Shown here piece by piece: positions 12,945-25,280 of a stretch of 64,000 bases of DNA. Position numbers and translations under genes: made by a program. Source of the DNA: Branchiostoma floridae. Taxonomy: Eukaryota > Chordata > Leptocardii > Amphioxiformes > Branchiostomatidae. Location: positions 14,130,112 through 14,194,111 of the forward strand of contig NC_049986.1 of the NCBI RefSeq assembly GCF_000003815.2. Reading direction: 5' to 3'. The notes under the pieces are model-generated. The model saw only the letters and a program-made list of their open reading frames with translations. It was not told the DNA's origin and did not search any database. How positions within the stretch are numbered: position 1 is the first letter of the stretch; each line of letters begins with the position of its first letter.

Positions 12945-14369
12945 ATTACAACGCGGATACTCCCCGTAGTAGTTAGATTCAAAATGTAATTCGAAAACAG
13001 AATTTAGCGGGAACACAGATGACGTCATCCAACACAACCAGTTCATCGGTCTACAACAGTGACAGATTGGGGAACTCGTCCTACAAGTTTGTTTGTTTAT
13101 GTTGGATTGGAGGTTAAAGGTCATCAACATTATGTCCCCATGATGGGAGAATTAGTGGGCTACACACATGTAAACACTGTTGCACACGTATCTTACTATT
13201 GATTCTTTATCAAATGCAGATAGGTCGACGTTATAGAAGCCAGTGGTCATGAGTACTAGACATGTTGAGTGCACAACATTTTTCAACGTTCATGAATGCA
13301 CGAGGCATGGGACTTCTGCATGTCCTTTGAGTACACTTAAGGAAATCTTTGTGGTCATTCAGATTACAGTACTATTCCAGAAACGTTTGAGAAAGAACAA
13401 GTTCATTTCACCTTTACCTGTATCAGCACGCAGAAAAAAATAAAAATGTATTTTCATCACAGTATATATTAGGCTATAGATATTTGCGCTATGTGTTTTT
13501 TTTTTCGTTTTATTAACATTAAAATAAAGGGTATGGTAAGGTGGCAATTAATATTGTGGAGGAAGACGATCAAGATCAAAAAGCAATTTCTTAACTCTCG
13601 GTCGATTTATGGGCATAAGCGGGGCACTCGAGGTCAAAACTGGTAAACTCAGACGCCTTGCCCGCGGTAATGTATGGATTCAAAATGGCGAACCTAGATA
13701 CCTAATGCCACCCAACAACCTCGACATCGTACAATGCAGGACCAACTCATTGTGATTATCCTGCCAAGTGTTGGCGACCAAGAGACATTAACTGGGTCAC
13801 GTAGAAGAGGAACAAACAGTCAAACGTCACACAAAAGGTATTAAAGGGACAAGTACGTTTCGTTTTTGTTGTGACCTTCGAGTAGGTTGGTTGTATTTGT
13901 TATGGTGTTCAGTCACAGGTAGCTGTCCTGAATGCCACATACAAAAGCGTCTTTACCTTAAATACATAATCCAACCCTAGTCACTCAAACGTCTGAAGGT
14001 TCAAAACCCTCGGAACTCAAGTAACCCAAGTGACTCAAATGATCATATGAAGAAATACGTGTCCATGACCTCGTCTCTAATCTCCAAACAGGTATAAGGG
14101 TCCGGTTCACTCTCACGGTGGTTTGCATGTATTTTGCGGTACATCTTTCTAGTGATGACCTAGGGAGATAATGAAGTACATGTAGAAACTGGCGTACTGG
14201 ATTGGATAAAACACTGAGACTGAGCAGGAGCCTTACATCTGCTTGGAGATTTAGTCATCCTGTTAGCATAGGCTATTTGTGAATAAACCTTAAAACAATT
14301 ATGATATTTCTTTCATCATCTAGGTAACGTTAAATATATTTGTAGATGCGAAGACGTGCCAGACTCTCC
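12945..14369. other. Intergenic region C-D
   Basis: No gene. Same arrangement as the B-C interval: AATAAA at 13439, antisense relic about 13610-13830, degraded TATA block about 13940, MITE 14078-14253. Confidence 0.6.
14078..14253. mobile_element. MITE with TAATCTCCAA ends, upstream of gene D
   Basis: Same element, 176 bp, right end GCTTGGAGATTTA. Inserted before the unit duplicated. Confidence 0.55.
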
Positions 14370-17264
14370 ATGACTGATCAAAGCACTACAAGAACCATGC
14401 CCAGGGTGCTGAGGCTGCTAAGGAATGTTCTCCTGATCGCCGTTGTCTTCACGGCAGGCTGGATGGCCAACAGAACACTTACAAAATATGAGATGGTAAA
14501 CTTCACTGTAACTGTTATATGACTTAGCACTGTGCTATTATTATTCTAACTATCCATTGCTTCAGCTAGTGGAAACATGTATTGGACGAGAATATATCGA
14601 TCAATTATTTAATTCGATATCTATACTCAAATGAATATGTATGGTATATCGGTCACTTATACCAGATTATATATGGTACAGACCAAACAGATTGCGAAGT
14701 TCCTGTGTTTGACTACGTTAAAGTAACTGATAAGAAGCCATCTGTCATATATACGTGTTTAAGATAACAGGTGCAGTAGTGTACAGTTACTGTAGTGATC
14801 CAACTTACTTGTTTTTCAGGGCATTCGCCAGAACGCCTACTCTGCCGAAGTGTCTTTAGCACAAAGAAGTTTCTATTCATCACAAGTGAGCATACGCGTA
14901 ATTACCCTCTCCTTACAAGCATGTGTAATACTAGAACAGTTCCGACAGATGAACTCTAGAAATAAAACGATCAACTGTTAGCGCACTACCCTGATGATGT
15001 TGTGTTTTTCTGTACTTTGAGGATTGATTCTGAAATGGGAAATAATCCAACATGTTTAACTACAGGTACTACAGGCTGGTGTCTCTCTCAGTGTGGTACA
15101 TGATGTCGTACTGTGGACGAGAAGAACAGGAGAAATCCCAATATACCGGATTCCTGTTCTCACCTACACCCCAAGAGGACATCTTTTAGCTATAGTAGAA
15201 GGGAGAAAGGAAGCACCAAGAGACGCAAGTCCAAAAGTCTTTGCCGTGAAAAGATCAACGGATGAAGGTAACAAGCAAATACTGGCTTTAGTGTATATTG
15301 ACAATGATATTTGGTGGAGCTTTGATTCTTCATAAATGTACCAACTGAACGTACTGTCCCCTCTATATAAAATAAACAGGACTTCGCTTGTTATTCGATA
15401 CAAAGTTGTAGTATCCATCTAGCTTCTAAGCTCACATTACGCATACGACGGAAGCTACAAGCTTGCGGGTTCTCCACTACACTAGAACATTGCATTGTAT
15501 CTTTTGTGAAAAGGTGCAACCTGGTCCTCCTCTGAGCAGTGGATAGTGGACGACGGAAAGCCACCGAAAGATGTATGCTCCAACTTAGGAACTGTTTTGG
15601 TTGATGACACAAAAGCAATCATTTTCCTGATGTACGTATACTGTGGGTTTTGCCCTACGAGCTCACTGATGTTGATGAACAGTACGGATGACGGCATTAC
15701 GTGGGGCCGGCCGAGAAATATTACCAACATCGTAGGGACACATTTTGTAACACATCCAAGTCCGGGACACGGCATTCAGGTAAGGGGCGTTGCTATCGCA
15801 TCATACTTTGTCTTTGGGGTGAAAATGATTTTTAAAAAATGAATATGCTATCTTAAGTATGAAACCTTTCTTTTCAAAGAAAGGGAGAAATTAGTGAAAG
15901 TGCTGCATTTATTTTCAGAAAAAACACGCCCCAGCCAAAGGAAGGCTAATTGTGTGCGGGCACGGTTTCCAAGACGGCCTGGGGCTGGTGCTGCTGCTGA
16001 GTGATGACCACGGTGTGACGTGGAGACATGGGGCCTTCGTGCCGAGTGTACCGTACCAAAATAACACAGACGGAGACTTTAATCCGGATGAATGCCAGGT
16101 AAGTCGAGAAAACGTTACATATTTAAAGCAATACACGTACATGTACATATTAACCTATGACAACCAAACGGTATTTAGTCAATCAAAAAGTATACACGTG
16201 TAACTGCAATATTTCAGATTCAGATACCTTCTTAGTGCACGTAGGTATAGATGTAAATGATTTCTTGCACATTTCTGTTTTTAGCTGGTGGAACTACCAG
16301 ATGGAAGCTTGTATCTAGTTGTGCGGAATCAGCATCAGTACAAGTACCACTGCAAGATGACTATGCGGAGCTTCGATGGAGGAGAAACGCTGCCACGGAG
16401 GTACATGTTCCTGGACAGGTCGCTCGTGGAGCCAAAGATCACGTCTGGATTGTGGTACCACAACGGAACCATGTTCTACTCTGGGCCGAAGAGTGAAACA
16501 GAACGTGGGTATTGTCACTGTCGATATACAAACCGCTTCTGACTAAAGGCAACAGTTATCTTACTTTACTCACCACCACTTACAATCAACCAGTATTACG
16601 TGCATCAGGCAGGGAGTCAAAAAGGGAGATTACACTCCATTATCTCAACTTTTATTCATGAAATAACTCATACTAATGTCTAGTGCGGTATGGCGACATC
16701 ACTCAATTAAAGCTTTTTATTAGTGCAAGGGTGGAAAGTTTAGTGAGTGAGCTCTTGTAAAGAGTGTACTATGGTGCTACGTTCCCGAAAGCTGGTCAAG
16801 TTATAGTCACCTAGAGGCCTGGCTTTATCTCACAAGGCTGTCACTTTTCTTTGAATGTATTAACATCAGGTAGTATTGCTAGACTTGTGACATAAGGTCC
16901 AGCTTTCTTATCCAACATTTCTATCCACCGATAGAGAAGCATCAATGGAAGTGCCAATTACAATTATGTACATAGTTTGTCATGGTCATGAGGTTATAAG
17001 TGCTGATTGATCTAAGTTTTTTCCACATTTTTTTGTGCCACAGGTAAGAGATTGCACATCAGATGGAGTCACGACTATGGCCATACGTGGACCTCAGGGA
17101 CAGAGATATGGGGAGACTTGGCAGGATACTCCACACTCACGATGCTTCCGCACGACAGAAATCACCTCTACATACTGTATGAAAGAGGAATAAGAAAGTA
17201 CTTTGATGAAGTCGCGTTTACAAAAATCAAACTATCCATGGAGAGTGGTCGTAATGCCTTATGA
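14370..17264 (+). CDS. Gene D: type II membrane-anchored NEU1-like sialidase, 7 exons
   Basis: Exons 14370-14495, 14820-14885, 15075-15267, 15514-15779, 15919-16098, 16285-16504, 17044-17264 (423 aa). N-terminus MTDQSTTRTMPRVLRLL is followed by one hydrophobic anchor and a 22-aa stalk exon. Residues matching the sialidase active site: Arg89 (YRIP), Asp114, Glu275 (DECQ), Arg291 (VVRNQ), Arg351 (split RK codon), Tyr379 (AGYS), Glu in LYERG. Box 2 is STDDGITW, box 3 SDDHGVTW, box 5 SHDYGHTW. The exon after ECQ starts LVEL where most copies have PVEL; J also has LVEL. Third tandem unit. The intron after exon 6 holds a 135-bp repeat (16536-16672) that recurs in gene E. The TATA-like site of B and C is degraded here (TACAAAA). 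A likely polyadenylation signal AATAAA is at 17321. Confidence 0.9.
16536..16672 (+). repeat. Dispersed 135-bp repeat, copy 1 (gene D, last intron)
   Basis: Starts soon after exon 6 of gene D with CTGACTAAAGGCAACAG and ends in TTCATGAAATAACTCATA. A close copy lies at 18869-19003 in gene E intron 1. No clear terminal repeats. Confidence 0.6.
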
Positions 17265-18703
17265 AATAAGACACGGATATTCCCCGCAGTAGGTAGATTC
17301 AAAATGGACCTCGAAAACAGAATAAAGCGGGATAACAATGGTGCCCTCCAACACAAACAGTTCATTGGACTAAAACAGTGACAGGAACTCGTCCTACCAG
17401 TTTGTCAGAGCACGTTAGGTTGGGGGTAAAGGGTCATCAGAGCCACATCTCCATGATTGGAGAATAGTGGGCTATACACATGTATAAACACTGTCAAACA
17501 TATAAAGCACGGATTTTTCATCAAATATAGATACGTCGACGTTATAGAGGATAGTGGTACATGAGTGCTAGATATGTTGAATGCACAACTATTTTGCAAC
17601 GTTCAGGATACATGAGGCATAAATGTCCTTGAAGTTCAGAGGAAATCTTACTTGTGGTCATTCTCATTACGGTGCTTTTCCAAAAGCATTTCAGAAGTTT
17701 GCACCCAAGACAAATGGAGGTTAAATGCCACTCAGTATTGTTTTCGCTTTTATGACAAGATAGCAGGTCGAGATCCAAAGAGTAACAGTACGTGTCCTAA
17801 CAAGAAAGACCAGTTGTAGGCACCAGTTGGCTTTGTGTGTGACGATGTGTCTTCTCAAAATGGCGAGCTAATATATGTAACATAGTAACTCGCACCTTGG
17901 AGGATTTACTAGTAATTGAGATGATTTTATTTAGCTCTGTTCGAAGAGGCAGAGCGAGACGGCGGAACGTGATACCGAAGGTAGGGCAACTAAAATGTTT
18001 CGGAATCGTCCCATGTGTGTACATTACTTGATTTGATTAACTATGCAGTATCAAGCATATCAGAATTCTGAAGCCCTGGTTTTGGGATAAGATATCATAA
18101 CAAGAGATAATTATGCGTAGCCCATAACCTTAACGTATAGCTGCGAGCGAGTAAAAGACTGAGGCTGTATAGTCAGAACGTCGAGTTTTGTATCTACATG
18201 TACATGACATAAGAGAACCGTTTGAATTACTGTTATATTGACTGACTGGCTGCTAGCAGCTTAAAGATCGTTTAAAAGGTGTATGACGTACGTATACTAT
18301 ATACAATTTATGCATTCCTTTCATTTGGAAGCATGGACTCCTGAAAAAATTGAATATCATTGTCTGTACAATTGGATATATCATTGTCACCGTTGCCGGT
18401 CCCTAATCACGCCATTTAGCTGGCGGCACATTGTATTTTGTTTGGTACTGCCCAGACGTAATGTTGTGTAATCATCTATTATAATTTTCCCGAGCAGCCT
18501 TCGTAACCTCTGCTTCGGCTATTGGGTTAGTTAGTTCTCACTCTTACTGAGGACTAATGACGTGATATATTGGAGAATGGACGTGTCCCTGACATTGTTT
18601 CGAGAAAAAAAGGGTACCACTGTAAGGGATTATAAGGACGTCTTCCGAAAGTGACTATATTTCTTTCATCACACAGGAAAATACATAAGAGAAATATTTC
18701 TTC
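17265..18703. other. Intergenic region D-E
   Basis: Partial fourth tandem unit to about 17700, then unique sequence with no recognised exon. A likely acceptor (tttcatcacacag) just before the ATG of gene E suggests a 5' UTR intron. Confidence 0.5.
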
Positions 18704-21700
18704 ATGGCTGACCTCTTCAAAACACGAGTCATGGCTGGGAAGTTTAGGTTGCTGATTCTTCTTACACTGTTCATCATTGTCATCCTGGCGCGGTGGATAG
18801 GAAACAAAGCATTCACTAAACATGAAATGGTAAATTTTACACAGTATCATTCAGTGGATAGTCCTATTCTTTCTGACTAAGGGCAACAGTTATCTTACTT
18901 TGCTCACCATCACTTACAATCAATTTGTATTACATGCATCAGGCAGGGAATCAAAAGGGGGATTGCACTCCATTATCTCAACTTTTATTCATGAAATAAC
19001 TTAAGTAATCACATATTAATGACAGAATGTTGTATATCTACTGATGAGAGAAAAAAAATCATCCGAATACTTGTCCTTCAACATAGATGGACAATGAAAA
19101 AAACTTGAACATGCATTTGCTGGAACGTGGAGACGAGTGGTAATGCTGCCAACGATTAACTGACAATTATTCAACTGAATATTTCCACAGCGTTATGACC
19201 CTGTCACAGTGATGACAAATGAGAACCCATCAAGTCGTTCTTTCTTCGAGAACGTTAAGTCAGTGGTTAGCCCTGTCGTCCAGACACGCCCAGTCGTGAG
19301 CTCCTTGGCCTGGCAGGCCATGTCAGTCGATAGGCCCGGTGGTGTCTCTCTGAATCAGACACAGGACGTTGTGCTGTGGAGGAGCATAAGGAAAGGAGAA
19401 ATCCCAATATACCGGGTTCCCGTTTTCACCTACACTCCCAAAGGGAATCTCGTAGCCATAGCAGAAGGGAGACGAATATCATCAAAAGACTTTAATCCAA
19501 AGATCTTTGAAGTGAGAAGATCAACAGATGAAGGTAATCCGAGGTGTACGCTTATATCTTGATTTGGTGTCAGTATTTCGTGATAACTATGTTTTCTTCT
19601 CAAGATGGTAGGGCCAATAATTAGCTTCGCCAAGAAGCTTATGTTTTTGCCGACTTGGGCCTGTATGTAGGTCAACAGGATATAACTCGAGAAATTGTGG
19701 ATGGAACTTTTTTATTTTTTGCAGGTGTGTAGCGGTTGTTTAAAGGCATGCCTAGTTCGAAAATGGGTTACCTGGCGTTTTCCTATGGTACATTAGCGAG
19801 CTTGGTATTTTTTTTGGTGTTTTTTCGGGAGGCATAAGTCAAAATGTAGCTGGGCGATTTCCACGATATTTGGCAGGTCTGTAGCGGCTGTGGAAAGGAT
19901 TGCCATGTGCGAGAATGGTTTAGCTACCTTTTACCTATGGTGCTGTAGCTGGCTTTGTATGTAAGTGCGTTTGTCTGTAAGCAAGATAAGATCTCTAAGC
20001 GAGATGTTCTTGATGGATGTTAATGATATTTGGTTGATAGGTAGGGGACACAGAAAGGAAGGTCAAGTTCGATAATGGGCCTCCTGGCAAATTGTTTTGG
20101 TTCTGCAAGTGAGCATCAAAGTTTGCGCCTAAATTTTCCAGAAGTGCCAGGTTCGTGATTTTTTACTGGTGGATAGCTGTTGGTACTAGGAGTCAATGGT
20201 CTAATTTTGGGCCCCCTAGCAGCTTGTTTGGAATTGCAGTGGGTGTTATATTTCGTAACTTTTTAGATGGATAACTCCTGAGGGGATTGATGGATATTTT
20301 TTGTTTTTGGTAGGTAGGTACTTTGGATGATTATCAACATAATGAGATGCAAATTATATAAATCACTCTGTATTTGATATAATTACTTAGGGAAACTTCT
20401 ATAACGGTTGAAAAATACTTGTGACGGAGTCACCTGAAAGGACTTGAATCGACCCATAGATGTCTAAAAATAGAGAATAAGTAGGTCAAAGGAGCCAGTG
20501 GAAGCAGGGGCTCCCTGATAAACAGACGTTGTCTTGGAAGCATGAAATTCTGATTGACAAGGGATGTTACTAGGTCATCCGTGTACTATTCCGCCAGGAT
20601 GGAGTCTGGTAGAGACTACTGGCTGAAAAATGCCTATAAATGGTCATGGTTCATGTTAGCAAAATACAAAGCCTGACCGTGTCCAACACGTATCTATAAA
20701 ATTAAGCAATTAAATAGCTTGCTGAATTGATGTCAATACGACGGCACACAGCAAAGGATTCATAGCAGTTGAAATATAACATATCTATATACAAGTGTTG
20801 CTTATATCTATATACAGATCAACAATAAAAGCAACACTATATCATGGGAACGGTAAAAATGTAGTAGAGGGAACTTGACGAATATCACTTGATATAAAGA
20901 TGTAGAGCTAATATCTACGAGACACTTCAGGTGTATTTTCTTATGATGGACTGCAAGGAAACTTGGTGTTCCATGTGCCAGTAACACTACATGGGTCTAA
21001 ACAAACGAATAAGTACTATGTAAAGTCAGTAATATAACATAATTGAACAATGACGGCTTGTAACACATAGTACTTACATCTGTGAACTAGGTTAAAACAA
21101 CAAGTGACCAAGTGCTGGGACAAGACAAACCCAACATGTTGAAGAACAGCACTTAGGTCAAAAGGGTCACCGTCAATTATCCACGCATTCCTCAACTCTT
21201 AACAGAGATGTCATGTTGTAAGGGAAAGGTCGGCTAGAAAGAACTGACATCATTGCGAGAAATACAAATCGCCAAAGGTGACAGGCGGCTGTCATCGGAC
21301 AGTCGCAGAAATCATAACCTTGGACTCTGTAAAATACCTCTGACTTAACTCGCGACTGCAAAACTTTACTTTCTATTTTCATGAGATTGAAACAAACGTT
21401 CACCAAGGCGGGGGTCGTAGCAATCCTTACATATGGCCCTTAGATGACCCTTGGTGAGTTAAAAAGTTCCGTAAATTGGAAGGAACAACTGTTACAGTGG
21501 CCGGGGTTTGGTGAGTGACGAATGCAATTATCGGTGTGACTTCCTGTGGTTTCCAGGTTTCCAAGACCTACCCACATACCAAATATCACTTCAATCCATT
21601 CAGCCGGTCTTCAATTTGCTGGTTTCTACATACATACATACATATATACATACATACATACATACAAACGCTACCCAAAACATAACCAGCTCTCCGAAAG

Positions 21701-23899
21701 TAATTATGACAACACAAAATAGAACAGTAACCTCATACCTGTACAAATTGTTCTGATTATGCAAAGACATTCATTCACATCGCCAAAACATTTGCTGCAT
21801 TATGTACACCGACAGAATAGACTAATCTACTCACAATGTTCATAATCCAACCAACCACTACATGATGTGACTAGATAACATATGGACTTATACACATTAA
21901 TCATTCAAAAAGAACTATCTGCCATAGAAATTGTTTATTTGGCGAAGATATGTGTTCGAGGAACTCTAGTTCGTTTTAATCTTAGTTCACATCTACTAGC
22001 GACACGTCGAGTTCCTAGGTTATCCAATGCTCCTCATGAAGGGACGTCACATCGTATGATAGATGTTTCCTTACTATCAATATGTTTCCTTTAAAGGTGA
22101 AACATGGTCATACCCACAGCGGATAGTGGACGACGGAAAGTCACCTATCAAGAGAAGCTCCTACATAGGAACTATTTTCGTTGACGACACAACAGCAACC
22201 ATCTTCCTGATGTACGTGTTTTGTGAGTTCTGCCCTACGAGATCACTGATGCTGATGAACAGTACGGATGACGGCATCACGTGGGGCCGGCCGAGAAATA
22301 TTACCGACCAAGTAGGGAAGGAGTACGCTACACATCCAAGCCCAGGAAACGGCATTCAAGTAAGAAATATCCATTTTCATAATATGCTGCTTCATTTTCA
22401 TAGGAAACTATCTTTGTGTAGTCTATTGTCGTGATTTCAAAAGTGTTATCACCTGTTTCTGTAAATATAGGAGGACAAATGTTATACTAACCATGTACGT
22501 ATTTTCGAAACTAGAGTTAAGCCCCTACTCTCCTCTTCTTCTTAGAAAAAGCAGGAGCCAGCAAAGGGGCGATTGGTTGTGTGCGGGCATGGTTTCTACA
22601 ATGGGAAAGGCTTGGTGCTACTGCTCAGTGATGACCATGGCGTGACGTGGAGACGAGGAGCCTTTGTACGGAGTCAGCCATTCAAAATGCGCTTGAAAAA
22701 AGGAGCCTTTGATCCCGATGAATGTCAGGTGAGGCAACAGAAGAAGAATTTAAAAAACTACCAGTGTCACAGCATGGCGGATATTCCATAAATCCGCACC
22801 ACCGCAATACAGAATATAGGAAATGGGAAGTGTACGAGCCATGCTTGGCGAATGGCGATTATAACATGACTATGTTTTGCCTCATTGCATCGCCCTTGTG
22901 TTCTTCGACCAATGTTGTCACAATGTAATAATGGCGATAACACAAATGAGCTATTTCGATAGTTTCAAATGGCCACAAATTCCACAATATTCACAAAAAT
23001 TGTAGGTGCATCATCGTCGCGTTTTACCGTTATGTTGGTCTCTTCCACACAGCCGGTAGAGTTGCCCGATGGCTCCATATATATTGTCGTAAGGAATGAA
23101 AAGACGTACAAGAAGTACCACTGCAAGATGATCATGCGGAGCTTCGATGGGGGAGAAACGCTGCCACAAAATTACACGTACTTGGACCAGGCACTCATCG
23201 AACCGAGAATCACATCGGGGCTGTGGTACCATGATGAAACCATGTTCTACTCAGGGCCAAAACATGACACAAATCGTGGGTACAAAACATTGTTCTGAAA
23301 TCAAAGCACTTAAGCTAACAATAGTGTAAACTATAAATGTGATAAGCAACTTTCAGCAATGGCACAATACAATGTATCTGCCACCAAACTACAGTAGGAG
23401 AAGCTATGCTTCGGGCCATGGAAAAGTTCTTTGTGTCTTTTAATAGCCATGATTTTCTGTAAGTTGAACCTACGTTCGACTCTTCTCCTCAGTCCTTTGC
23501 TAGAGATTGGTGGCACATCTGTAGCCACAAAATCCTGACGTCACCAATGCCTGTTTCCAAAATCATTTCCAGTTGCTTGAGTAACTGTTTCTGTGTGTAT
23601 CGTATTACCTGGATGTCTAACCTTCATCGATGTCACCAATAACCCTTTATCCAACAGTTTACCATATTTGACATTCCGTAGGTCGGAATTTATACATCAG
23701 ATGGAGTTACGACCACGGGAAGACGTGGACCTCCGAGAAACGGATTTGGGAGGAGCCGGCATCATACTCCACACTCATGATGCTCCCGCACGACAAACGC
23801 CATCTCTACATACTGTATGAAAGAGGCCATAAAACCGAAATTGATGAAATCGCGCTTACCAAACTGAAAATATCATCCGAGAACGATCGTAATGAATAG
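18704..23899 (+). CDS. Gene E: type II membrane-anchored NEU1-like sialidase, 6 exons, long stalk
   Basis: Exons 18704-18829, 19191-19533, 22097-22359, 22546-22728, 23053-23275, 23682-23899 (451 aa). Start MADLFKTRVMAGKFRLL is followed by a hydrophobic anchor. Exon 2 (343 nt) holds both the stalk, longer here and including MTNENPSSRSFFENVKS, and the YRVP region, so the separate 66-nt stalk exon of A-D is replaced. Active-site residues are all present: YRVP Arg, EGRRISSKD Asp, DECQ Glu, VVRNE Arg, Arg at the last junction, ASYST Tyr, LYERG Glu. The last exon has SYDHGKTW. Intron 2 is unusually long (2.56 kb) and filled with dispersed repeat sequence. The exon at 22097 is very close to those of A and G. 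AATAAA at 24006. The last exon is out of frame with longer overlapping ORFs but follows exactly from the acceptor at 23681. Confidence 0.87.
18869..19003 (+). repeat. Dispersed 135-bp repeat, copy 2 (gene E, intron 1)
   Basis: Same sequence and orientation as 16536-16672, over 85% alike by eye. Confidence 0.6.
19690..20340 (-). repeat. Dispersed repeat with internal subunits in gene E intron 2
   Basis: Four or so diverged stretches share the pattern 'atatttgg-aggt ... ggtcaagttcgataatggg'. The reverse complement recurs at 24960-25270 (GGGGGCCCATTATCGAAC) and partly at 43430-43590. An old, unclassified repeat family. Confidence 0.5.
21626..21668. repeat. (CATA)n microsatellite
   Basis: Runs of catacatacata with one tata interruption. 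Confidence 0.9.
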
Positions 23900-24109
23900 A
23901 AAAGTTCGTATGAAATGTGTCACTGGAACAATCTTACCAAGGCAGATAGTTCTTTAAGTCTTCCTCATTTAAGAACTAGAGTTCCACGAACACATACCTT
24001 TGCCAAATAAACCAGGTTTGTTATGCAGAATGATGTCTGTAGACAAATGCGTTACTCATTTCATTTTCTTTATAATTATATGCTTGGAGTTGGTTTATAA
24101 AATTTTGGC

Positions 24110-24960
24110 ATTGATTATGCAAATTAGATCCCAAGTTACAATCAATTGATATCAAATTGTAGCAAGCATTACTTAAGCTATTAGCATACCAAAAATCATG
24201 ATGATCCTTTGATCCATTCTTGACTTATTCTCTTTCAAAGTCTTTAAATACACCTCTTACTCTCTTCCCTCTTTCTCAGTTACATATGTGACAACTTTCA
24301 TTGATGAAAGTACTATAATGGATTACAGTGGATTTATGAACATTTCCTAATCAATTATGCAAATTAGCTGTTAATTTGCATAATAAGTATCACATTATAT
24401 AAGTCTTCACTTAGGCTATCTACATGCCAAAAATCATGACGATCCGTCAACACGTTCATATTTTCTCATTAATTATGCAAATGAGATCATCATTTGCATG
24501 GTAAATATGTATTGACATTTCTCTCTTTCTCAGCTACATATGTGACAAGTTTTAAAGTCCTATCATGGAATGTAGTGAATTTATAAATATCCTCATTAAT
24601 TATGTAAATTAGCTGTTGATTAGCATAATTGGTATCTCATTATGTAGGTCTTCACTTACGCTACCTACATACCAAAAAGCATGATGATCCGCCAAAATGT
24701 TCATATTTTCTCATTAATTATGCAAATGAGGCCATCATTTGCATAATTGATATCTATCAACATTTCTCTCATTCCCAGCTACATATGTGACAAGTTTGAA
24801 AGTCCTATCATGGAATGCAGTGGTTTTATAAATTTTCCTAATTAATTATGCAAATTAGCTGTTGATTTGCATAATTAGTATACAATTATGTAAGTCATCA
24901 CTCATTCTATGTACATACCAAAAATCATGACGATTCGTCAACACGTTGTAGAGTTATTCT
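24110..24960. repeat. Tandem repeat, about 248-bp unit, rich in ATGCAAAT octamers
   Basis: Three full units and one partial. The landmark TACATATGTGACAA recurs at about 24283, 24536 and 24780. Each unit holds ATTAATTATGCAAAT and the reverse ATTTGCAT; at least eight octamer-like copies in all. Confidence 0.75.
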
Positions 24961-25280
24961 CGTCCAAAGTTTGAAAGGAAACCGGCGCCTGCAGTTCCAA
25001 AAAAGCTGCTAGGGGGCCCAAACTCCCAGCACTTACTCTCTGCCTCGAGGGCTATCTACCACTCGAAAATCATGATCACAGCATGTCCAGAACAGGAGAT
25101 ATCAAAAATTGAGGTTCTGCTGCAGTACCTTAGCAAGCCGCTAGGGGGCCCATTATCGAACTTGACCTTCGTTTTCCCGACCCCTACCCACCTACCAAAT
25201 ATAATCGGGATACATCAAAGGCTTCTCGAGTTATGCTGTTAACACACACACACACAGACACACACACAGACTCACAAGCC
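24960..25280 (+). repeat. Dispersed repeat with CA-rich end
   Basis: Contains GCTAGGGGGCCC and ATTATCGAACTTGACCTTC and runs into (CACA)n at about 25242. It is an inverted copy of the sequence in gene E intron 2. Confidence 0.5.

Larger units (their letters stand above)
8868..13072 (+). repeat. Tandem duplication unit 2 (gene C)
   Basis: Same order of elements as unit 1, 4205 bp, direct orientation. Exons and flanks align throughout, including the sequence between the gene and the next unit. Confidence 0.8.
13073..17385 (+). repeat. Tandem duplication unit 3 (gene D)
   Basis: 4313 bp, direct. A partial fourth copy follows: 17386 to about 17700 still resembles the start of units 2 and 3 (ATGAGT-CTAGA-ATGTTGA block), then similarity ends. 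Confidence 0.78.

Noticed and set aside
24110..24960. CRISPR-like repeat array
   Set aside because: Units of about 248 bp with no short identical repeats and unique spacers; an ordinary eukaryotic tandem repeat.
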